Source: Candidatus Saliniplasma halalkaliphilum (GTDB taxonomy: Archaea; Thermoplasmatota; Thermoplasmata; Halarchaeoplasmatales; Halarchaeoplasmataceae). From it: 20,420 bases of DNA. A model generated the notes under the pieces. That model searched no databases, had not been told where the DNA came from, and saw only the letters and a program-made list of their open reading frames with translations. Below, piece after piece: positions 1-7,238 of this stretch (position 1 is its first letter; every line of letters starts with the position of its first letter). The DNA is taken from positions 1-20,420 of the forward strand of contig JAFDTG010000016.1 of NCBI GenBank assembly GCA_019594235.1, written 5' to 3'. The position numbers and the translations under genes were made by a program.

Positions 1-94
1 TTGTTCTAACTGTAGTGAAATAGATATGCTTCAAGATGAAAAGGAACCCGCAGATATCGTAAAAGGCATTCAAGATCTTATCCAGGGTAAATAA
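1..94 (+). CDS. 3' end of unknown gene with a CxxC motif (partial)
   Basis: The reading frame beginning at position 2 is open and ends with TAA at 92-94, giving about 30 C-terminal residues that start C-S-N-C-S-E-I-D and finish in a lysine-rich amphipathic stretch. The CxxC could be half of a zinc ribbon or a redox pair, but too little is left to name a family. The gene is cut by the window edge. It converges on the small minus-strand gene at 102-353, with only a few bases between the two stop codons, which fits the compact convergent layout seen elsewhere. The frame assignment rests on the open frame and this position alone. Confidence 0.45.
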   Translation, partial: CSNCSEIDMLQDEKEPADIVKGIQDLIQGK

Positions 95-101
95 TATGGG
101 C

Positions 102-353
102 TCATTTTTCTTCATTTTCCAATATAGTTTTTACCATTCGTTTACCTTGGTCTAAACGGTCTAACCACATATTTTCACGCTTAGGTTTCCATCGGTTGTT
201 TTCAAAGACAGCGTCCAAACCGGCTTTCATGGCCTCAGTACCTTTTTCCCGTATGAACTCTATCCTTTCTCTCTCAGACATATCCTCCGCTATCTCCATC
301 TTTTCGTCCCGGTCGAAATCTCCAAAGGTTAATTGTTGAGGTCTTTCAGCCAT
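102..353 (-). CDS. Small acidic helical protein of unknown function
   Basis: An 83-residue protein from the ATG at 353, rich in E, D, K and R and predicted to be mostly helical, with no cysteine cluster, signal peptide or membrane segment. It begins M-A-E-R-P-Q-Q-L-T-F-G and carries a central helix with ERERIEFIREKG. A GTG at 368 in the same frame would add five residues; the ATG is preferred because the extension looks non-conserved, but an AT-rich TATA-like element near 391-405 would fit either. It lies about 75 nt downstream of the DnaA-like ATPase gene on the same strand, so the two could be co-transcribed. I do not recognise a family. A small helical partner of the ATPase is possible, but only its position suggests this. 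Confidence 0.6.
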   Translation of the reverse strand: MAERPQQLTFGDFDRDEKMEIAEDMSERERIEFIREKGTEAMKAGLDAVFENNRWKPKRENMWLDRLDQGKRMVKTILENEEK

Positions 354-428
354 GTTTACCACGATCACGATTTAAACTCCAATACATGAACTAAATTATT
401 TATTTTACGCTCAGAAAATTCATGCTAA

Positions 429-2198
429 CTACTCAGATAAAACCTTCATCTCCCTTTCAAGGATGCTGATTTCCCTCTCTTTCAAGGCTGATGGGCTAAC
501 CGTTATCAAAAAGATCGTATCGGTTTCTGAAACCATATCCACCATATGTCTTAAGAACTGTATAGTCGCATCGAATCCTGTATGGCTTACTAAATACTCT
601 ACACCATCGAGCAGGATCACTTTACCTTCCTCGATTATCTCCTCGAATCTATAAGTTATACTCTCAAGATTCGGACGCACCGTCTTCAAGTTTTCATTCT
701 CCCTGCTGGACAACCAAAACATTTCCGCCTCATCTAACGAATATTCTTTTGCGATACGATTAGGATTGATCCTAGAGATTATGTACACTCTATTACCTTT
801 ATGAAGTATATCCTCCAAGAGCTTAAAGCCTTTATCTGGACGTTCCTCTTCTATCATGTAACTTACACCGGGCTGTAATTCATCTGTAATGCCCGACGGA
901 GTTTCTTCCACTTCCTCTTCGATTAACCCTTGGAAACTCTTCTTTACAGCTTCTAACGTTATATCCTGATCCAAAAGAGTCGAGAATGCTAGTAGTCGGT
1001 TAATCGCTCCTTCGATTTCCCTTACATTCTTGGTGATGTGAGCTGCTAAAAAGTCTTTTACATCCTCAGGTACCTGAATGTCATGCTGCTTTAATTTCTT
1101 TTCAATGATCTTCAGTCTTGTTTTATAAGAAGGGGGTTCGATCCTAATCACCAAACCCGATTTAAAACGGGAAACCAATCTATCTTTTAAGTCTGGTATA
1201 TTCTCAGGAGGTCTGTCACAAGTCATTAATATCTGCCGACCTTTGCTATTTAGATGGTTGAATAGATAGAATATTATCTCCTGATGTTTCTCCCTACTTG
1301 CTAAGAACTGGATATCATCTAATAGTAGGATGTCGGCCTCATAGTATTTTTTTCTTAAGTCCTCGTGACCCTCTTCCCTTAAACTCGTTATGATTTCAGA
1401 AGTACAATTTTCAGTAGTGGAATATACTACATTCAACTCCGGACGGTTCTCTATAATATAGTGTCCGATAGCTTTGAGTAGATGAGTTTTACCTAAACCG
1501 GCATTACTGGTCAGGATGAGAGGGTTGAATGTTCTTCCTTCGGACCGGGCAGATTCCTTCGACGCCACATATGCCAATTTGTTATTTTCCCCGATCACAA
1601 AATTATCGAAAGAGTATTTTTCTGGGAAAGGTGATACGTCTACAGTCTTTCCCTTCCTTTCCTTAATTATCATATCGTAAACTTCGAGTTCTTTTTCTTC
1701 TCTTTCTTTCCTATGGATGTCTTCGGTTATCTCCTTGGATTCGCTTGAAAGTATCTCATTTTCACTCTCTTCCGATGCTTTTTCCTGAATGCTTTTAGTA
1801 TCCTCATCAACTTGGTCTAGTAGCTCATCAACTTCTTCAGAACTTTCAGACGAAAAGGATGAAGTCCCCTTAGTAACTCTACCTCCTACTTTTTCGACCA
1901 AATCGTCGATATCGACGTTCGTGTGGACCTCCATATATATATTATCGAGCTCATCCATGCCCATGATCTTTGAAAGAGCTTCATCTCCAGATATCTCCAT
2001 GTCAGAGGGTGTATAAAGAAGGGCATTCATCGGCGAGCCATCCTTTAAAGTGATGTAACCCTCGAGTTCTTCATCAACGGTTACACGGATATAACCCTGG
2101 AATGAATATTTATTCAGTTTTTCGAGAGTTTTAGAAAGTTTTTCAGGACCCGTTTTGTCCTGAATCTTCAAACCTTCGGGAAATTTTTTTCTTGACAA
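429..2198 (-). CDS. DnaA-like AAA+ ATPase with N-terminal DUF4388-like and C-terminal DUF835 domains
   Basis: A 589-residue multidomain protein. Residues 1-105 resemble the small DUF4388/DUF2226-type domain of archaeal and bacterial signalling proteins. Residues 110-185 are a Ser/Glu-rich linker. Residues 195-425 closely match the AAA+ domain (domain III) of bacterial DnaA: the Y-S-F-D-N-F-V-I-G entry motif, P-loop A-G-L-G-K-T-H near 233-239, Walker B L-L-L-D-D-I-Q-F-L at 291-299, sensor 1 T-C-D-R-P-P, box VII R-L-V-S-R-F with the arginine-finger position near 344, and sensor 2 R-E-I-E-G-A-I-N-R-L at 393-402. Residues 440-589 match DUF835. DnaA domain IV, the helix-turn-helix that binds DnaA boxes, is absent. 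The two glycines opening the canonical P-loop are Ser231-Asn232. The start is a TTG at 2198; an in-frame stop just upstream excludes extension. ATP binding and oligomerisation are likely; a role in replication initiation is not shown. Confidence 0.85.
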   Translation of the reverse strand: MSRKKFPEGLKIQDKTGPEKLSKTLEKLNKYSFQGYIRVTVDEELEGYITLKDGSPMNALLYTPSDMEISGDEALSKIMGMDELDNIYMEVHTNVDIDDLVEKVGGRVTKGTSSFSSESSEEVDELLDQVDEDTKSIQEKASEESENEILSSESKEITEDIHRKEREEKELEVYDMIIKERKGKTVDVSPFPEKYSFDNFVIGENNKLAYVASKESARSEGRTFNPLILTSNAGLGKTHLLKAIGHYIIENRPELNVVYSTTENCTSEIITSLREEGHEDLRKKYYEADILLLDDIQFLASREKHQEIIFYLFNHLNSKGRQILMTCDRPPENIPDLKDRLVSRFKSGLVIRIEPPSYKTRLKIIEKKLKQHDIQVPEDVKDFLAAHITKNVREIEGAINRLLAFSTLLDQDITLEAVKKSFQGLIEEEVEETPSGITDELQPGVSYMIEEERPDKGFKLLEDILHKGNRVYIISRINPNRIAKEYSLDEAEMFWLSSRENENLKTVRPNLESITYRFEEIIEEGKVILLDGVEYLVSHTGFDATIQFLRHMVDMVSETDTIFLITVSPSALKEREISILEREMKVLSE

Positions 2199-2232
2199 GG
2201 TGAAGGGTTAATCATAACTTAATAATAAATAT
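2199..2232 (-). promoter_or_regulatory. TATA element for the DnaA-like gene
   Basis: On the minus strand the AT-rich tract ATTTATTATTAA (about 2219-2230) is centred about 25 nt upstream of the TTG start at 2198. This is the spacing expected of a leaderless archaeal transcript. No Shine-Dalgarno sequence is visible. Confidence 0.5.
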
Positions 2233-2284
2233 GTTTCCTGTTAAAACCAAAAACACTTATCTTTTAAATTCATTTGTAGAACCG

Positions 2285-2875
2285 ATGAGGTACCTATACA
2301 CAAGATGTCCTTATTGTCGAACGAGTTCATATGCAAAAGTAAAAAACGAAAACTCCATCGATATAGAATGTCCTTATTGTGGACAAGATTACACGGATCA
2401 AGTGGATGAGGAGTACGTTAAAGAGGCTGATTTCTATTGGGAACTGTATATAAACCTCTATCCTCCAATGAGAGAAAAGTTTCGAAGAAAAAGTACTTTA
2501 TTGATAGCTGGATTTTTACTTTCTTTATCGGTAGCTTTCCAACTATTATCAAAAGGTCTTTTTTTGGCAGGTGCGGTGTACACTATACTCACGCTCCCGC
2601 CTCTTCAGTATGGACTTATCTTATCTAGTATGGTTTTCTTAGGGCTGACAGTGATGGGCATCGCTAGTTCTTTCCTAAAATACTCGTTTGCCATGGCTGT
2701 AGTGGGGGCTATTTTCGGTATATTGAATTCAGTCATGTGGTACATGATTGGTTTCTATTTAGATGGCTCTTTATTTATTTTCAGCATCAGTTTAAATTCG
2801 TTGATTACGTTCTTTTTCTCATCGATTTCACTATTAATCATAGTGCATAATCGATGGTCGTTTTTGAGAAGTTGA
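2285..2875 (+). CDS. Zinc-ribbon multi-pass membrane protein
   Basis: A 196-residue protein from the ATG at 2285. It opens with a zinc ribbon made of two CPYC knuckles about 20 residues apart (C-P-Y-C-R-T and C-P-Y-C-G-Q). An acidic, aromatic linker follows, then a basic stretch (R-E-K-F-R-R-K) that should sit at the membrane face, and about four or five hydrophobic segments. An earlier in-frame ATG at 2231 adds 18 unremarkable residues. The later start is preferred because a TATA-like CTTATCTTTTAAA tract lies at about 2256-2268, roughly 25 nt upstream. Cytosolic zinc ribbons fused to small helical bundles are common uncharacterised archaeal membrane proteins, and no substrate or partner can be named. 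Its stop codon abuts that of the convergent exchanger gene with no bases between. Confidence 0.75.
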   Translation: MRYLYTRCPYCRTSSYAKVKNENSIDIECPYCGQDYTDQVDEEYVKEADFYWELYINLYPPMREKFRRKSTLLIAGFLLSLSVAFQLLSKGLFLAGAVYTILTLPPLQYGLILSSMVFLGLTVMGIASSFLKYSFAMAVVGAIFGILNSVMWYMIGFYLDGSLFIFSISLNSLITFFFSSISLLIIVHNRWSFLRS

Positions 2876-3847
2876 TCAAATACCCAAGTACAAGTAGATT
2901 AGGTAAATAAAATATCCTAATGTCATGACCATACCTTCTAATCTACCCAGTTTTTTACCCGTGTAGATAAAGATGGTCAATACGATACTAACAGCGATCA
3001 TGATCATCATATTTGGAAGGATCTCTGGTGTGAATGTTATCGGAACAAACAATGCACAAATGCCAAGCACCATCAAAATATTGAAGGTGTTCGAGCCGAT
3101 TACATTGCCCATAGAGATGTCTGATTCCTCTTTGTAAGCAGCTACCGAAGATGCGGCTAGCTCCGGGAGCGACGTGGCTAGGGCTATGATCGTAAGACCT
3201 ACGAGACCCTCTGAAAGTTGAAATTCCTGCATATAAAAAATTGCAGAACGTATCATGAGTTCCGCCCCTAATGCGATACCCACTAAACCTATAACAAGCT
3301 TTAAGATGTTGATTTTCAGTTCCTTTGACTTAACTCGTTTGTATTCATCGGTTTCAAACTTTTTCTCGACTACGGTTTTCTCACCTTCAACAAATGCGAC
3401 CCATATGAAGAAAGTGATGTATGCGATCAATCCCATAACAAGGATGATTCCACCTATCCTATCGATTGTGAACCCGATTGAAACTATCAGTAGTAAAGAT
3501 ATCGCACCGAACATTATCGGGATTTCTCTTTTTATGATACCGATATCTACTGAGATTGGTTTTATCATAGAACTTATCCCCAAAACCAAGAGCATGTTCG
3601 CAATATTTGACCCGATAACGTTACCTATTGAAATACCGGCTCTCCCTTTGAAAACTGCATTCAAGCTAGATGCGAGTTCTGGGATCGATGTTCCAAACGA
3701 GACCAAGGTCAATCCGATAACCAGTGTTGGAACTCCTAAATAGGCAGCTGTTTTACTACCCCCATCGACTAAAAAATCCGCCCCTTTGATAAGGATGATT
3801 ACCCCAACTACCAAAATAGCTGTCCATCCTATCAGTTCCACTGCCAT
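2876..3847 (-). CDS. Calcium/sodium antiporter, CaCA superfamily (YrbG-like)
   Basis: A 323-residue membrane protein with the two inverted alpha-repeats of Ca2+/cation antiporters. Repeat 1 has F-G-T-S-I-P-E-L-A-S-S near 51-61 and G-N-V-I-G-S-N at 75-81. Repeat 2 has A-L-A-T-S-L-P-E-L-A-A-S-S near 222-234 and G-N-V-I-G-S-N at 247-253. The paired glutamates (E57, E229) are the expected ion ligands. A short charged loop near 153-180 separates the two halves. Length and architecture match prokaryotic K+-independent Na+/Ca2+ exchangers, which expel Ca2+ using the Na+ gradient; the actual ions cannot be read from sequence alone. The ATG at 3847 lies about 25 nt downstream of a minus-strand TTTATAAAAG element (about 3867-3876), indicating a leaderless transcript. 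Confidence 0.93.
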   Translation of the reverse strand: MAVELIGWTAILVVGVIILIKGADFLVDGGSKTAAYLGVPTLVIGLTLVSFGTSIPELASSLNAVFKGRAGISIGNVIGSNIANMLLVLGISSMIKPISVDIGIIKREIPIMFGAISLLLIVSIGFTIDRIGGIILVMGLIAYITFFIWVAFVEGEKTVVEKKFETDEYKRVKSKELKINILKLVIGLVGIALGAELMIRSAIFYMQEFQLSEGLVGLTIIALATSLPELAASSVAAYKEESDISMGNVIGSNTFNILMVLGICALFVPITFTPEILPNMMIMIAVSIVLTIFIYTGKKLGRLEGMVMTLGYFIYLIYLYLGI

Positions 3848-3864
3848 GGCACATAGATATATAG

Positions 3865-3880
3865 CCTTTTATAAATAATT
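3865..3880 (-). promoter_or_regulatory. TATA box of the antiporter gene
   Basis: Minus-strand AATTATTTATAAAAGG, centred near 3872, lies 25 nt from the ATG at 3847. This is canonical spacing for an archaeal TATA box with transcription starting at the initiation codon. Confidence 0.6.
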
Positions 3881-3944
3881 GACCTAAATTGGAATTAAAA
3901 AATTATTAGTATATGGATAGTTTATTTGATAAAGCGTGCAGCAG

Positions 3945-5120
3945 ATGGATATCAAAAAAATTAACGGGAATCTCATCTTACTAGGTGTCGACTACATTGG
4001 AGATGAAGGTGTCAATGAAAACGTACTAAATTATATCAAAGGAAACGAGCCAGATAAAGTAGGGATCGCTCTCTGCGAAACGAGATTCGAAACCCTAGAA
4101 GGTGATAACGATTGGAAAGAAAAACCTCTACTGCCAACTTACAAAGAGGGGAAGATCGGACCTCTTATCTACCAGACATTTGTAGACTCTATAAACGAAA
4201 ATTTAAGAAGGTTCAAAAATATCGATCCTGAAGTTCATGTTGCACGTTTGGTACCCTTCATGGATACACTCGATACGGATGTTGAGTTTATAGATAGGGA
4301 TATCACTCTAACATTGGGTAGGGCATATCAGAACATGTCCGTGTTAGAGAAATTAAAGATGATCAAATACCTGAAAGCTACGATGCTCAGCTTTTCTGGT
4401 AAAAAGAAGAGTGAATCTGTAGATGATATAAAATATCATGATGATTTGGTCGAAGGGGTTTTAGAGAAACTGGAAAAGTTTGCACCGTCTGTTGTTAGAA
4501 AAGCAAGGCGTGAGCGGAATGAATACATGGCTAAAAAATTGTATGATTTCAGTAAAAATGGAACGGTCATCGCCATATTACCCAAAAGCAGGATATATAA
4601 TGTTTTTAAGGAAGTCAATAGGTTAAAAATGGAGGAACGCTTCAAGGGCGAAAACACAGGTGTAAAACATCTTGAACAGATCGGTAAAAAAGTTTATTCA
4701 AAGGTGATACGTTACGCTTCTTCTATTTTTTTCATAGCTCTGGCAGTTTATCTTTTCCTTTTTTCAGACGTTTTGAATATATGGCGTGCCTGGCTTTATT
4801 GGTTCTTGGCCGTAGGGGGTATGTCAGCACTAGGTTCAGCGTTGGCAAAGGGACATCCTTTTTCGATTATTATCTCGTTCCTTTTAGCACCTTTCATGTC
4901 TCTAACACTACATGGCCCCGGGTGGATATCCGGTTATGTTGAATTAAAGGTTAGGAATCCAACTATGTCCGATGTGCAGCATCTTACATCCTGTAAAAAC
5001 GCTTCGGAATTCCTTTCAAACAACATTATGAAAGTATTTTTAGTAGGTACATTTTCCAATATATTCACATGGATAGGTCTGTTTGTAGTATTGCCACTGT
5101 TGATTAGGTTCGTGGGATAG
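3945..5120 (+). CDS. TraB/PrgY-like membrane protein lacking the usual signature residues
   Basis: About 391 residues. The layout is that of archaeal TraB-family proteins: a soluble alpha/beta N-terminal domain of about 240 residues, then a hydrophobic C-terminal part. Recognisable family segments include R-A-Y-Q-N-M-S-V-L-E-K-L-K near 129-141, E-R-N-E-Y-M-A-K-K-L near 193-202, and the membrane-region motif with G-H-P-F-S, A-P-F-M-S-L and E-L-K-V-R-N-P near 306-342 (numbered from the GTG at 3936). The GTAHVS motif that normally opens the domain is replaced by G-V-D-Y-I-G, the ELD-R motif reads A-L-C-E-T-R, and the later VVGAGH strand reads A-I-L-P-K-S-R. A GTG at 3936 would add three residues to the chosen ATG. 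If the TraB/Tiki GxxH motif is catalytic, this copy is probably inactive or altered. It is followed on the same strand by the DUF368 gene. Confidence 0.75.
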   Translation: MDIKKINGNLILLGVDYIGDEGVNENVLNYIKGNEPDKVGIALCETRFETLEGDNDWKEKPLLPTYKEGKIGPLIYQTFVDSINENLRRFKNIDPEVHVARLVPFMDTLDTDVEFIDRDITLTLGRAYQNMSVLEKLKMIKYLKATMLSFSGKKKSESVDDIKYHDDLVEGVLEKLEKFAPSVVRKARRERNEYMAKKLYDFSKNGTVIAILPKSRIYNVFKEVNRLKMEERFKGENTGVKHLEQIGKKVYSKVIRYASSIFFIALAVYLFLFSDVLNIWRAWLYWFLAVGGMSALGSALAKGHPFSIIISFLLAPFMSLTLHGPGWISGYVELKVRNPTMSDVQHLTSCKNASEFLSNNIMKVFLVGTFSNIFTWIGLFVVLPLLIRFVG

Positions 5121-5122
5121 TG

Positions 5123-5136
5123 AAAAATAATATATC
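5123..5136 (+). promoter_or_regulatory. TATA-like element upstream of the DUF368 gene
   Basis: AAAAATAATATATC, centred about 32 nt before the ATG at 5163 in the 42-nt gap after the TraB-like gene. It would give a very short leader and suggests the DUF368 gene has its own promoter. Confidence 0.45.
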
Positions 5137-5162
5137 ACCCTCTTTCTTAATTAGCGTATCAG

Positions 5163-6011
5163 ATGAGAGATAAAAAATACCTTAAGAGAGTCTTTGAAGG
5201 AGCTCTAATGGGGATGGCTAACATTATCCCCGGTGTGTCTGGAGGGACCATGGCTCTTGTGACCGGCATATATGATCGATTGATACACTCGATCAACACG
5301 ATCCCTTTAGATGCACCTATGACATTAATTAAAAGGGATTTTCAACAGTTTCGGAAAAAACTTCAAGAGATAGACTACCACTTCTTGATCCCTCTGATCA
5401 TCGGTATACTTATAGGTTCTTTACTTCTAGCCAGAGCAATAGAATTTATTCTCGAGTCACATCCCGCGGCCACTTATTCTTTCTTTTTCGGACTCATACT
5501 CGCTGGACTTGGCGTGATATATAAATATATAGAAGAAATAGATGTAAGAAATGTATTCGGGGGGGTCGTAGGTTTTCTATTTGCCTTTCTTATCGTTGGA
5601 CTCCCCACCTTACAAACTGACCCAAGCTTACCACTGGTTTTCATAATCGGTATATTCGTAATAATTTCTATGATACTTCCAGGAATATCTGGTGCATTCA
5701 TACTTATATTTTTAAAGCAGTACGATTATATGCTGCACGCACTGAATGATCTTGACATTCCGGTGATACTCACATTCTTGGCTGGGGGGGTTATTGGGTT
5801 GTTCGGGTTTTCCAGATTACTAGAATTTTTACTAAAAAAACACAAGTCGATAATGATGTCATTCCTTTTCGGACTTATGGTCGGGGGTTTACGAGCCCCC
5901 GGAAGCGAAGTTATGGCTATAGATCCTCCCTTGTATGAGATATTATTACCTGCACTACTCGGTGCAGTTTTGGTCATATTTTTAGAGTATAAATATGTAC
6001 ATTCCGATTAA
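5163..6011 (+). CDS. DUF368 membrane protein, candidate polyprenyl-phosphate translocase (PopT-like)
   Basis: A 282-residue hydrophobic protein with the DUF368 signature near its N-terminus, I-I-P-G-V-S-G-G-T at 21-29 followed by G-I-Y-D-R-L. A second, diverged copy lies in the other half, I-L-P-G-I-S-G-A-F near 171-179 followed by K-Q-Y-D-Y-M-L. This internal duplication suggests two structural repeats, each with a re-entrant P-G-x-S-G loop. Bacterial DUF368 proteins (PopT) have been linked to returning undecaprenyl phosphate across the membrane. In an archaeon the equivalent lipid would be dolichyl-type polyprenyl phosphate used in protein glycosylation, which is inference. The ATG at 5163 precedes the signature closely, as in the family. 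The stop codon overlaps that of the convergent PHP gene by 4 nt. Confidence 0.88.
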   Translation: MRDKKYLKRVFEGALMGMANIIPGVSGGTMALVTGIYDRLIHSINTIPLDAPMTLIKRDFQQFRKKLQEIDYHFLIPLIIGILIGSLLLARAIEFILESHPAATYSFFFGLILAGLGVIYKYIEEIDVRNVFGGVVGFLFAFLIVGLPTLQTDPSLPLVFIIGIFVIISMILPGISGAFILIFLKQYDYMLHALNDLDIPVILTFLAGGVIGLFGFSRLLEFLLKKHKSIMMSFLFGLMVGGLRAPGSEVMAIDPPLYEILLPALLGAVLVIFLEYKYVHSD

Positions 6012-6664
6012 ATCCTTTTGAATCCACGGCGTACATATCCGAATATCGCTCTTCTTATGTAGAAGAATGTTTGAACATACGTTCTATCTTCCCCACCGGC
6101 ATCAACATTACCCTTTTTTATTTGTGTAATCACATCTTCCCAGGAATCAATATTATCAAAGATAGTGTAAGCTTTCCCTACTGTTTTCAATCGATGTGCA
6201 TCACTACCTCCGATTATAGGAAGATTCATCTTCTTAGCGGCCTTTCTAGCCTTTACATTTTTAGAGTGCCAACTTCTTCCGTTCAAACCTTCTATAGCCG
6301 TCCAATTGTTTGAAAAAAGATTCTCTTCAGTCATACCGGACCAATATCTGTATGGGTGGGGTGCCGCGGCTATGGCTCCCTGTTCATTGATCTTATCTAT
6401 GGCTTCGGCCATTGTAAGTTGTTTACCGATCTCTTCTTGTAAACCTATGGCCATTACATGCCCCTCCTCGGTGCTAACCTCTATTCCAGGAACCAATATC
6501 AGAGAACTCTTTTTATTCTTGACACTCCTGTAACCTTCTAACGTGTTGTGGTCCATCAAAGCTAAACCGTCTAAGCCTACGGATTCAGCTTTTTTCAAAA
6601 TATCCTCGGGTCTACCATCAGAATCACCTGAATAAGTGGAGTGAACGTGCATGTCGATCTTCAT
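6008..6664 (-). CDS. PHP-domain metal-dependent phosphoesterase
   Basis: A 218-residue single-domain PHP protein. All metal-site motifs are present: H-V-H-S at 6-9, D-H-N-T near 38-41, G-I-E-V-S near 60-64, H69, A-P-H-P near 101-104 and G-G-S-D-A-H at 152-157. These ligands typically hold two or three metal ions for phosphoester hydrolysis. Stand-alone archaeal PHP proteins include nucleotide and polynucleotide phosphatases, and the substrate cannot be told here. The ATG at 6664 is chosen over a TTG three bases upstream because it forms a TGATG overlap with the stop of the preceding DUF447 gene, a usual sign of translational coupling. It is the third gene of a minus-strand unit that starts near 7667. 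Confidence 0.9.
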   Translation of the reverse strand: MKIDMHVHSTYSGDSDGRPEDILKKAESVGLDGLALMDHNTLEGYRSVKNKKSSLILVPGIEVSTEEGHVMAIGLQEEIGKQLTMAEAIDKINEQGAIAAAPHPYRYWSGMTEENLFSNNWTAIEGLNGRSWHSKNVKARKAAKKMNLPIIGGSDAHRLKTVGKAYTIFDNIDSWEDVITQIKKGNVDAGGEDRTYVQTFFYIRRAIFGYVRRGFKRI

Positions 6665-7230
6665 CAAAATCCCTCAATATAGTCTAAGATTTTTTTAGCG
6701 ACTTCATCTTCTTGATTTTCGAGCGTTTTATATATTTTTTCTTTTAACATTTCTTTCTGTTCCCCATGGGTCAATGGAATCCTCGTAGCATAGACCATGG
6801 CATCTACTGATGGGGTTTCTCTCTGTATGAATTCACCAGCACCTATTTTTTTAACAACCGTTCCCTTGATTTTAGAAATAACAGATGTACCGTATTGATC
6901 CTGGATTTTGTATTCATTATGGTCTACTACTTTACAACAATAAATTACCGAAGCATCTTTTGGGTAATAAAACCCTGCATGCCGTTCCATATTATCCTCA
7001 GGGATCTCTTGAAAATCTGGTTTGTTACTTCCTGTCAATGCAGCCTTGTAAAATAAGGAGGGATCATCTGTCAAAGAAAAGGTAAACTTCGGATGCCCTT
7101 GTAAATTCATAGCAGAATCAGATGGATGGTAAATATCTAAATTGATAGTGTCCTTTTCTATAACCGCTCCAGCTGCAGATGTATTTAGATGGGCGTTCCA
7201 AGTTACCAAAATCCCTTCAAATCTAGGCAT
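6664..7230 (-). CDS. DUF447 family protein (FMN-binding split-barrel type)
   Basis: A 188-residue protein that fits the archaeal DUF447 pattern. It opens with a strand G-I-L-V-T-W-N, followed by A-A-G-A-V-I where the family usually has A-A-P-M-G-V. Near 47-63 it has F-T-F-S-L-T-D-D-P-S-L-F-Y-K-A-A-L, and near the C-terminus S-V-D-A-M-V-Y-A-T-R-I, equivalent to the family's E-A-x-I-x-A-T-R. DUF447 members have a flavin-reductase-like split barrel and some bind FMN; no reaction is established. It is the middle gene of the minus-strand unit: 8 nt downstream of the SecB-like gene and overlapping the PHP gene's ATG by one base (TGATG). The proline and methionine usual in the first motif are missing, so flavin binding is not assured. 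Confidence 0.75.
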   Translation of the reverse strand: MPRFEGILVTWNAHLNTSAAGAVIEKDTINLDIYHPSDSAMNLQGHPKFTFSLTDDPSLFYKAALTGSNKPDFQEIPEDNMERHAGFYYPKDASVIYCCKVVDHNEYKIQDQYGTSVISKIKGTVVKKIGAGEFIQRETPSVDAMVYATRIPLTHGEQKEMLKEKIYKTLENQEDEVAKKILDYIEGF

Positions 7231-7238
7231 AGTATAAT

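Noticed and set aside
3255..3743. 162-codon plus-strand frame opposite the antiporter gene
   Set aside because: It is the antisense shadow of a strongly conserved CaCA gene, with low-complexity Ile/Pro/Ser composition and no ribosome site.
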